Shown: piece by piece, positions 39,257-47,151 of the stretch
How the letters are laid out: every line of letters starts with the position of its first letter
Numbering within the stretch: position 1 is the first letter of the stretch
Origin: Brachybacterium vulturis
Lineage (GTDB): Bacteria > Actinomycetota > Actinomycetes > Actinomycetales > Dermabacteraceae
Reading direction: 5' to 3'
Length of the DNA: 64,000 nt
Assembly: GCF_002407185.1 (NCBI RefSeq)
Contig: NZ_CP023563.1
Location: 2,418,001-2,482,000 of the forward strand
The notes under the pieces: model-generated
What the model saw: the letters and a program-made list of their open reading frames with translations, nothing else
What the model was told of the DNA's origin: nothing
Database searches by the model: none
Made by a program: the position numbers and the translations under genes

Positions 39257-40980
39257 TGAGCACGACCGTCGCACCCACCGCGACCCCCGCTGCGACCGCT
39301 GCCGCGACCCGCACCGTCGCCGTGACCGTCCCGGACTGGCCGCTGCTCGCGGCGCTGGACCGCCACCAGCGCCGCGAGGAGGACGCCCCCGCCCTCGACC
39401 TCGCCGTGGAGCCCGTGGTCCTGCTCGACCAGCACCGCGTCACCCATGCCGGGGCCGCGGCCCGGGAGGCCGGGGTGGCACCGGGGATGAAGCGCCGCGC
39501 CGCCCGGGCGGCCTGCCCCGAGGCGCTGGTGCTGGAGGCGGACCGGGAACACGAATCCTCCCTGTTCGAACTGGTCGCCGCCGCGGTGGACACGATCGCC
39601 GCCGGGGTGGACGTGCTGCGCCCCGGGGTGCTGCTGATGTCGGCCCGCGGCCCCGCGCGCCATCAGGGCGGCGAGGGGGCCCTGGCCGAGCGGATCCTCG
39701 ACGCGGTCGCCGAGCTCACCGGCTGGGACTGCGCCGTCGGGATCGCCGACGGCCCCTTCGCCGCGCTGCTGGCCTCCCCGCCGGGTCGGATCGTGCGCGA
39801 GGGGCGCAGCGCCGAGTACCTCGCCCCGCACCCGATCATCACCCTGCGCAGCGCTCCCGTCGGTCCGGGCTGGGGTCATCGCGGCCAGCCCTCGGCCACC
39901 CGCCCGGAACGACGGCTGGACCTCGCCGAGACCGTCGACCTGCTGCAGCGGCTCGGCATCACCACGCTCGGCGACCTCGCTGCGCTCCCCTCGGCCGCGG
40001 TCGCCGACCGCTTCGGGCCCGACGTCGCGACCCTGCACCTGCTGGCCCGCGGCCAGGAACCCGCTCCGCCCGCCGCGCACCATCCCACCCAGCCGCTCCT
40101 CGCCGAGACCACACTGGAGACCCCGCTGGTGCGCACCGACCAGGCGGCCTTCATCGCCCGCCCGCTCGCCGAGCAGCTGCACACCATGCTGGTGGAGCGG
40201 GGGCTGGTGTGCACCCGGCTGCGGATCGTGGCCCGCACCGAGGGCGGCGAGGAGATGGAGCGCACCTGGCGGCATGACGGGGCGCTCACCGTCGCCGACA
40301 TCGTGGACCGCCTCCGCTGGCAGTGCGACGGCTGGATCACCCGCGCCCGCCTGGGCGGTCCCGCGACCGGCGCGATCACCCGGATCGGCCTGCACCCGCT
40401 GCAGCTGGCCCCGGCGGGGGAGAACGCCCCCGCCCTGTGGGGCAGCGCCGGGGAGGCGGCCCAGCGCGCCTCCCGTGCCCTGGCCCGGGCCCAGGGGCTG
40501 GCGGGGGAGGACGCGGTGCAGGTCCCCGCCCTGACCGGCGGCCGGCTGCTCGCCGAGGAGGTGACGCTCGTGCCCTGGCGCAGCGAGAAGCCCGCCCGGC
40601 GCGAGGGCCCCTGGCCGGGCTCCCTGCCGCGTCCGGTGCCCGCCACCGTGTTCCGGCAGCCACCGCCGGTGCGGCTCGAGGACGCCGCGGGCCGGCCCGT
40701 CGTGGTCACCGCCCGCGGGCTGCTGAGCGCTCCACCGGCCCGGCTGCTCATCGCCGCACCGGGCCTGCCCGCCCTGCAGCGAGCGGGGCTGCGCGCCGGC
40801 TCCGGCTGCCCGGTGCTCGGCCACGGTGCCCCCGTCGTGATCGACGAGCGCTGGTGGGCGCCAGGCGGCCACCGCGCCGCCCGCCTGCAGCTGGTGGTGC
40901 GCGGCGCGGACGCCGAGGAGACCGCGGTGCTGGCGCTGTCGCGGACGGGGGAGTGGATGGTGGAGGGGCTCTATGACTGA
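39256..40980 (+). CDS. imuB: ImuB, catalytically inactive Y-family polymerase homologue
   Basis: 574 residues. It has the Y-family layout but not the catalytic acids: the usual D-x-D-x-F near the N-terminus is TVPDWPLLAALDRH, and the SxDE motif is replaced by SARGPARHQGGE. The little-finger region and a long C-terminal extension follow (WWAPGGHRAARLQLVVRGAD). ImuB is the adaptor that links DnaE2 to the beta clamp. No obvious QLPLW-type clamp motif was noted in a quick read. It is coupled to imuA and precedes dnaE2 by 24 nt. Confidence 0.88.
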   Translation: MSTTVAPTATPAATAAATRTVAVTVPDWPLLAALDRHQRREEDAPALDLAVEPVVLLDQHRVTHAGAAAREAGVAPGMKRRAARAACPEALVLEADREHESSLFELVAAAVDTIAAGVDVLRPGVLLMSARGPARHQGGEGALAERILDAVAELTGWDCAVGIADGPFAALLASPPGRIVREGRSAEYLAPHPIITLRSAPVGPGWGHRGQPSATRPERRLDLAETVDLLQRLGITTLGDLAALPSAAVADRFGPDVATLHLLARGQEPAPPAAHHPTQPLLAETTLETPLVRTDQAAFIARPLAEQLHTMLVERGLVCTRLRIVARTEGGEEMERTWRHDGALTVADIVDRLRWQCDGWITRARLGGPATGAITRIGLHPLQLAPAGENAPALWGSAGEAAQRASRALARAQGLAGEDAVQVPALTGGRLLAEEVTLVPWRSEKPARREGPWPGSLPRPVPATVFRQPPPVRLEDAAGRPVVVTARGLLSAPPARLLIAAPGLPALQRAGLRAGSGCPVLGHGAPVVIDERWWAPGGHRAARLQLVVRGADAEETAVLALSRTGEWMVEGLYD

Positions 40981-41004
40981 GGGTCGATCGAAGGAGGGGG
41001 ACTG

Positions 41005-44000
41005 ATGGCCCGCTGGTTCCTGGGCCCACCCGCCTGGAAGGACCTCGAGGCGATCCTCTCGGACCGTCCCGCCGAGGTGGTCTCCCCGCCGGTCATCGTC
41101 GAGCACACCGGTCAGGCCACCGATGACACCTACCGGCCCGCCCGCACCATCGACTATGCGGAGCTGCACGCCCACTCCCATTTCAGCTTCCTCGACGGCG
41201 CCTCGAGCCCCGAGGACATGGTCACCCAGGCCGCCCGGCTGGGGCTGGGGGCGATCACCCTGGTCGACCACGACGGACTGCCCGGGGCGGTGCGCTTCGC
41301 CAAGGCCGCCGGGGAGGCGGGGATCGCCACCGTGTTCGGGGCGGAGCTCACCCTGGGCCTCGAGCCCGGGGCGGAGGCCGCGAGCGCCACCCCGATCGTC
41401 TCCGCGCCCCGTACCGGCATCCCGGACCCGGCGGGGGAGCACCTGCTGGTGCTGGTGCGGGACACGGCCGGCTACCGGCAGCTCTCGGCCGCGATCGCCC
41501 GTGCCCACCTCGACAGCGGGCAGAAGGCCGCCCCGCGCTACCGGCTGGCGGAGCTGTCGCGCCTGGCCCGGGAGGGGCATTGGCTGATCCTCACCGGCTG
41601 CCGGAAGGGAGCGGTGACCCGGGCCGCGGCCGGGCACCTGGAGAGCGGGGACCTGGAGGCGGCGGCCCGCGCGGCGGCAGGCGCCATCACCCGCCTGGTG
41701 GAGCTGTTCGGCACCGGGAACGTCGCCGTGGAGCTGGTCGCCGGCGGCGGGGGAGAGGCGGACGAGCTGCACGACGCCCTCGCCCAGGGTGCGCGCCTGG
41801 TGCGGGAGGACCACGGCCTCGATACGATCTCGCTGCCGCTGGTGGCCACCACCAACGCCCACTACGCCCACCCCTCCGACAAGCGCCTGGCGGACACCCA
41901 CGCCGCCCTGCGGGCCGGGGTGCCGCTGGCCCGGGCCGACCCCCACCTCTCCTCCCGCCCCGCCCACCTGCGCAGCGGCGAGGAGATGGCCCAGCTGCTG
42001 CCCCGCTACCCGGGCGCCATCGCGCAGGCGGCGCGGCTGGGCCGGGACTGCGCGCTGGACCTGCGGCTGCTGGCCCCGGACCTGCCGCCCTTCCCGGTGC
42101 CCTCCGGGCACGACGAGGCCGGCTGGCTGGTGGAGCTGGTGGAGATCGAGGGCCGCGAGCGCTACGGCCCCCGGCCGACGGCGGAGCGTCCCGAGCAGAT
42201 CCCCGGCGCCTGGGCGCAGATCGACCACGAGCTGCAGGTCATCATCGATCTGCACTTCCCCGGCTACTTCCTCATCGTCCACGAGATCGTCGACTTCTGC
42301 GCCGGGGAGGGGATCCTCGCCCAGGGGCGCGGCTCGGCCGCGAACAGCGCCGTCTGCTACGCACTGGGGATCACCGCGGTCGAACCCGTCGGCCACCACC
42401 TGCTGTTCGAACGCTTCCTGGCCCCGGAGCGGGACGGACCGCCGGACATCGACATCGACATCGCCTCCGACCGCCGCGAGGAGGTGATCCAGCACGTCTA
42501 CGACCGCTACGGCCGGGAGAACGCCGCCCAGGTCGCCAACGTCATCACCTACCGGGCGAAGCTCGCGGTGCGCGACGCGGCGCGGGCGCTGGGCTACGAC
42601 CCCGGCGCGCAGGACGCCTTCGCCAAGCGGATCGAGCGCTCCTTCTCCTCGCTCGCCGACGCCGACGTGCCGGGCGACGTCGTGGCCCTCGCCCATCAGC
42701 TGCGGGATGCACCGCGCCACCTCGGCATCCACTCCGGCGGGATGGTGCTCGCGGACCGCCCGGTGATCGAGGTGTGCCCGGTGCAGTGGGCCGCGATGGA
42801 GAACCGCTCCGTGCTGCAGTGGGACAAGGACGACTGCGCCGATGCGGGCCTGGTGAAGTTCGATCTGCTGGGGCTGGGGATGCTCACGGCGCTGGACCAT
42901 GCACTGACGATCATCGCCGAGCATCACGGACAGCACTTCGAGCTGCGCACCCTGCCCCAGGAGGACCCCGCGGTCTACGACATGCTGTGCGCGGGGGACA
43001 GCGTGGGGGTGTTCCAGGTGGAGTCCCGCGCGCAGATCTCCACCCTGCCCCGGCTGCGGCCGCGGGTGTTCTACGACCTGGTGGTGGAGGTGGCGCTGAT
43101 CCGTCCCGGCCCCATCCAGGGCGGCTCCGTGCACCCCTACATCCGGCGCCGGAACAAGGAGGAGGCGGTCACCTTCCTCCACCCGCGGCTGGAGAAGTCG
43201 CTGGGCCGCACGCTCGGGATCCCGCTGTTCCAGGAGCAGCTGATGCAGATGGTGGTCGACGTCGCCGATTTCACCCCCGCCCAGGCCGATCAGCTGCGGC
43301 GGGCGATGGGCTCCAAGCGCTCCACCCAGAAGATGCTCGAGCTCTCCGACGCCCTGTTCGCGGGGATGGCCAGGCACGGCATCGTGGGGGAGGACGCCGA
43401 GGCGGTCCACCGCAAGCTGCTCGCCTTCGCCAACTACGGCTTCCCCGAGTCCCACGCCTACTCCTTCGCGTACCTGGTCTACGCGAGCTCGTACCTGAAG
43501 TGCCACTACCCGGCCGCGTTCACCGCGGCGCTGCTGCGCTCCCAGCCGATGGGCTTCTACTCCCCGCAGTCGCTGGTCTCCGATGCCCGCCGTCATGGCG
43601 TGCTCACCCGCGGCCCGGACGTGCTCAGGAGCCGGGCCCGCACGGACCTGGAGACCGACGAGGACCATCACGGATACCAGGTGGATCCGCCGCGGGAGCA
43701 GGTCCAGGGAGAGGCTGCGGCGCGCGGCCCGGCGATCCGGCTGGGCCTGGACCAGGTGCGGGGGATCAGCACCAAGACCGCCGAGGAGATCGTGGAGGAG
43801 CGGCAGCGCGGCGGGGCGTTCGCCTCCGTCCCGGACCTCGCCCGCCGGGTGCGGCTGACCGCGCGCCAGCTCGAGGCGCTGGCCACCGCCGGGGCGCTGG
43901 ACGCGCTGGCGAGCACGCGCCGGCAGGCGCTGTGGGCCGCGGGCGCCGCCGCCCAGGAGTCCCCGGGCACCCTGGCGCACCTCGCGGTCGGCGCGCAGGC

Positions 44001-44430
44001 GCCGATGCTGCCGGGGATGAGCGAGGCGGAGCTCGCCACCGCCGACGCCTGGGCCACCGGCATCACCCTGGACGAGCACCCGATGGCGCTGGTGCGGGCG
44101 CAGCTGGCGGCCGACGGGGTGCTCTCGATCGCCGGCACCCGGGAGGTGGAGGACTCCACCCGGATCCGGGTGGCCGGGGTGATCACCCACCGCCAGCGCC
44201 CGGCCACCGCCGGGAACGTCACCTTCCTCAGCCTCGAGGACGAGACCGGGATCCTCAACGTCGTCTGCTCCCAGGGTTTCTGGGTGCGGCACCGGGCCCT
44301 GCTGCGCACCGCCCGGGCGATCGTGCTGCGCGGCATCGTGGAGAACCGCAGCGGAGCGGTGAACCTGGTCGCCGACGAGGTGGCGCCCCTGGACCTGGCC
44401 GCGGCGGGCCGGTCCAGGGACTTCCAGTGA
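41005..44430 (+). CDS. dnaE2: Error-prone DNA polymerase III alpha subunit DnaE2
   Basis: 1141 residues. The PHP domain starts YAELHAHSHFSFLDGASSPE near residue 50. The polymerase active-site region is PDIDIDIASDRREEVI near 480-494. Other DnaE-type blocks are LVKFDLLGLGMLTALDH and RRAMGSKRSTQKM. An OB-fold closes the protein (RIRVAGVITHRQRPATAGN). It is about the usual DnaE2 length. It performs damage-induced mutagenic synthesis with ImuA/ImuB. AAGGAGGGGG upstream supports the ATG. It ends 9 nt before the convergent YhgE/Pip stop. Confidence 0.95.
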   Translation: MARWFLGPPAWKDLEAILSDRPAEVVSPPVIVEHTGQATDDTYRPARTIDYAELHAHSHFSFLDGASSPEDMVTQAARLGLGAITLVDHDGLPGAVRFAKAAGEAGIATVFGAELTLGLEPGAEAASATPIVSAPRTGIPDPAGEHLLVLVRDTAGYRQLSAAIARAHLDSGQKAAPRYRLAELSRLAREGHWLILTGCRKGAVTRAAAGHLESGDLEAAARAAAGAITRLVELFGTGNVAVELVAGGGGEADELHDALAQGARLVREDHGLDTISLPLVATTNAHYAHPSDKRLADTHAALRAGVPLARADPHLSSRPAHLRSGEEMAQLLPRYPGAIAQAARLGRDCALDLRLLAPDLPPFPVPSGHDEAGWLVELVEIEGRERYGPRPTAERPEQIPGAWAQIDHELQVIIDLHFPGYFLIVHEIVDFCAGEGILAQGRGSAANSAVCYALGITAVEPVGHHLLFERFLAPERDGPPDIDIDIASDRREEVIQHVYDRYGRENAAQVANVITYRAKLAVRDAARALGYDPGAQDAFAKRIERSFSSLADADVPGDVVALAHQLRDAPRHLGIHSGGMVLADRPVIEVCPVQWAAMENRSVLQWDKDDCADAGLVKFDLLGLGMLTALDHALTIIAEHHGQHFELRTLPQEDPAVYDMLCAGDSVGVFQVESRAQISTLPRLRPRVFYDLVVEVALIRPGPIQGGSVHPYIRRRNKEEAVTFLHPRLEKSLGRTLGIPLFQEQLMQMVVDVADFTPAQADQLRRAMGSKRSTQKMLELSDALFAGMARHGIVGEDAEAVHRKLLAFANYGFPESHAYSFAYLVYASSYLKCHYPAAFTAALLRSQPMGFYSPQSLVSDARRHGVLTRGPDVLRSRARTDLETDEDHHGYQVDPPREQVQGEAAARGPAIRLGLDQVRGISTKTAEEIVEERQRGGAFASVPDLARRVRLTARQLEALATAGALDALASTRRQALWAAGAAAQESPGTLAHLAVGAQAPMLPGMSEAELATADAWATGITLDEHPMALVRAQLAADGVLSIAGTREVEDSTRIRVAGVITHRQRPATAGNVTFLSLEDETGILNVVCSQGFWVRHRALLRTARAIVLRGIVENRSGAVNLVADEVAPLDLAAAGRSRDFQ

Positions 44431-44439
44431 ACAGGCGGT

Positions 44440-47151
44440 TCAGGCCAGCGCCGGCACCGGCCGGGCGCCCACGTGCGCGGAGCGATCGGCCAGCCGCGCC
44501 CGGCGCGAGGCCACCAGCGTCGCCGCCAGCGAGACCGCTGTCCAGGCGAGGATCGCCAGCAGGGTGCTGGTGGTGCTCACCAGCGTCCCGCCGAGCGCGG
44601 CATGCACCAGGCCCTGGGTCACGATCGACAGCGGCATCAGGGAGCTGAGCGACTGCAGCAGCTCCGGCGCGGTCTCCACCGGCAGGATCCCCACCAGCGT
44701 CACCACCTGCAGCACCATCAGCACGATCGAGGAGATCCGGCCGATGCGTGCGCCGAGCACCGTCAGCAGGCCCTGGTGCAGGGCCGCGAACATCACCGCA
44801 CCGGCCAGGGTCACCACGCCCACGGTGAGCGGGGAGACCGGCGCGATGCCGATGGCGGTCAGCACCGCCAGCACCGCGACGGACTGCACCACGGCGATCA
44901 CCAGCGCGGGGGCCAGCGAGCGCAGCACCACCTGCCACATCGGCAGCGCCCGGTCCAGCAGCCGGCGGCGCAGGGCCGGCAGCAGCAGGAAGGTGCCGAA
45001 GGCGCCCAGCCACAGCGCGAGCCCGGTGACGAAGGGGAAGGTGGCGGTGTCCGCACCCTCGGCCTCGTTCCACTGTTCCGCCTCGGTGCCGACGGGCGCG
45101 GCGGCCATCTCGCCCATCCGGGCGCGCTCCGTCTCGGAGTAGGTCGGCACGGAGTCCGCACCCTCGCGCAGCCCCTCGGCCAGGTCATCGCTGCCCTCGG
45201 CGAGCTGGTCGGTGCCCTCGGCGAGGTCATCGGTGCCGTCGGCCAGGTCTCCGGTGCCCTCGGCCAGCTCCTCGGTCCCGTCGGCCAGCTGATCCGCGCC
45301 GGTGCCGAGAGCGTCCGCCCCCTCGGCCAGCTCACCGGTGCCCTCGGCGAGGCCTCCTGCCCCGTCGGCACTGGCGCGGGCTCCCTCAGCCAGCTGGTCG
45401 GCGCCCACGGCGAGCTGATCCACGCCCTCGGCGTACTGCACCAGGCCCTCCTGCAGACCTGTCACCCCGTTCACCAGCTGCCCGGCACCGTCAGCGCTGC
45501 TGCGGGCACCGGTGGCGAGCTGCTGGGCGGAGGCGGTGAGGCCGGGATTCTCGCCGGTGCCGTCTCCGGTGAAGGCGGTCTCGATGCCTTCGGCGTAGGT
45601 GACCAGACCCTGGGTGCCCTGGACCAGGCCGGGCTGCTGGTCGGTGCCGTTGAGCCCGTCGGCGAGCTGCTGGACGCCGGCCGCGGCATCGGTCGCGCCC
45701 TGTCCCACGCCCTGCGCGGTGGCGGTCAGCCCGGGGTTCTGGGCGGTGCCGTCGCCGCTGACGACCGTGTCCAGGCCGGAGGCGGCCTCGTCCACACCGG
45801 CGACGTACTGGACCATCCCGCCGGCCTGGCCGCACAGCAGCTGTGCCTGGTCGTCCTCGGGGTATCGCTCGGCGAGCGCGCAGGCGGACTGCTCCATGCT
45901 CCCGGACAGCGCGGTCATGCCGGGCTCCTCCGCGGTGCCTGCACCGTCGACGAGCTCGTCCATCCCGGTGGCGATGTCCCCGGCGGACGTGCTGTAGGCG
46001 ACCACGCCCTCGGCGGCCTGGGCGAGGCCGGGCTGGTCGGGGGTGCCGGCCAGTCCGTCGGCGGCCTGCTGCGCGCCCTGGCCGAGCTCGGCGGCGCCGC
46101 CTGCGACCCGCTGTGCGGTGGGGACCAGGCCGGGGTTCTCGGCGGTGCCGTCACCGGAGACGGCGGCGTCGGTCCGGGCGATCCCGCCCGCGAACTGCTC
46201 GAGGCCGGTGGCGAGCTGATCAGCGCCGGCGACCAGGCCCGGATTCTGGGCGGTGCCGTCACCCTCGACACCCGCGGCCAGCTGCCGGGCGCCGTCGAGC
46301 AGACCCGGCTGCCCGTCGGTGCCGTGCATGCCGTCCTGGAGACCGTGGGCGCCGCGCGCGAGGTCCTCCGCGCCGGTGGCCAGGTCGTCGAGGCCGTCGG
46401 CGAGCGTGCGGGATCCGTCGGCCAGCTGCCAGCTGCCGTCGGCGAAGGTCCACACCCCGTCGGAGAACGTCCGCGCTCCGTCGGCCGCGTCGTCGGTGCC
46501 CTCGGCGAGGGTGCGGGTGCCGTCGGCCAGCTCCTGGGCGCCGTCGTCGAGCTCCGAGCTGCCGTCGGCGAGCTCCCGGGCGCCGTCCGCGGAGTCGGAG
46601 AGACCCTCCTGGATGTCGTTGAAGCCGAGGTAGAGGCCGTTGAGGTACTGCTCGGCCATCTGCCCGCCCATGGTGGAGGCGGAGGCCTCGGCGACCGCGG
46701 TGCCCACCAGGGTGTTGATCTGGCCGCTGGCGTCGTTGGTGGTGACCTCGAGGATCGCCTGGGATGCCTCCGGGGTGCCAATGGTGGCCAGGTGCTTCGA
46801 GAAGTCCTCCGGGATCACCACGAGGGCGGAGTAGTCGCCGTCCGCCAGGCCCTGCTCGGCGTCCTCCAGGTTGGTCAGCTGCCAGTCGAAGCCGGTGGTC
46901 TCCGGGATCTCCTGCCCCTCGACGGTGCCGGGCTGGGTGAGCGCGCCGGCCAGCAGCCGGCCGAAGGGCACGGACTGGACCTCGCCGTCGGCGTTCTCGA
47001 TCTCGGCACCCGTATCCAGGTTCACCACGGCTGCGGGCACGGTGTCCAGGCGGTCCACCCGGCCGCTGAGGGCCCACATGCCGAGCCCGACCACCAGCAG
47101 CGGCAGCACCAGGACGACGAGGAGGGTGCGGGGATGCGACAGGCGGTTCAT
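44440..47151 (-). CDS. YhgE/Pip-domain ABC-2-like membrane protein
   Basis: 903 residues. N-terminal helix (RTLLVVLVLPLLVVGLGMWA), then VPAAVVNLDTGAEI and DYSALVVIPEDFSKHLATIG, the YhgE/Pip signatures. From about residue 175 to 660 runs a long extracellular region with many repeats of ELADGxxxLAEG type, interspersed with DGTAQNPGL segments. Five to six membrane helices form the C-terminus (ALFVTGLALWLGAFGTFLLL-like). Relatives are EsaA of type VII secretion and phage infection protein Pip. The substrate is unknown. The ATG overlaps the MMPL stop (ATGA), so the two proteins are coupled. Confidence 0.87.
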   Translation of the reverse strand: MNRLSHPRTLLVVLVLPLLVVGLGMWALSGRVDRLDTVPAAVVNLDTGAEIENADGEVQSVPFGRLLAGALTQPGTVEGQEIPETTGFDWQLTNLEDAEQGLADGDYSALVVIPEDFSKHLATIGTPEASQAILEVTTNDASGQINTLVGTAVAEASASTMGGQMAEQYLNGLYLGFNDIQEGLSDSADGARELADGSSELDDGAQELADGTRTLAEGTDDAADGARTFSDGVWTFADGSWQLADGSRTLADGLDDLATGAEDLARGAHGLQDGMHGTDGQPGLLDGARQLAAGVEGDGTAQNPGLVAGADQLATGLEQFAGGIARTDAAVSGDGTAENPGLVPTAQRVAGGAAELGQGAQQAADGLAGTPDQPGLAQAAEGVVAYSTSAGDIATGMDELVDGAGTAEEPGMTALSGSMEQSACALAERYPEDDQAQLLCGQAGGMVQYVAGVDEAASGLDTVVSGDGTAQNPGLTATAQGVGQGATDAAAGVQQLADGLNGTDQQPGLVQGTQGLVTYAEGIETAFTGDGTGENPGLTASAQQLATGARSSADGAGQLVNGVTGLQEGLVQYAEGVDQLAVGADQLAEGARASADGAGGLAEGTGELAEGADALGTGADQLADGTEELAEGTGDLADGTDDLAEGTDQLAEGSDDLAEGLREGADSVPTYSETERARMGEMAAAPVGTEAEQWNEAEGADTATFPFVTGLALWLGAFGTFLLLPALRRRLLDRALPMWQVVLRSLAPALVIAVVQSVAVLAVLTAIGIAPVSPLTVGVVTLAGAVMFAALHQGLLTVLGARIGRISSIVLMVLQVVTLVGILPVETAPELLQSLSSLMPLSIVTQGLVHAALGGTLVSTTSTLLAILAWTAVSLAATLVASRRARLADRSAHVGARPVPALA

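Noticed and set aside
38305-44292. A 1995-codon open frame on the minus strand, antisense to imuA, imuB and dnaE2
   Set aside because: It is a by-product of high GC codon bias opposite three well-supported genes, and shows no domain or sensible composition.
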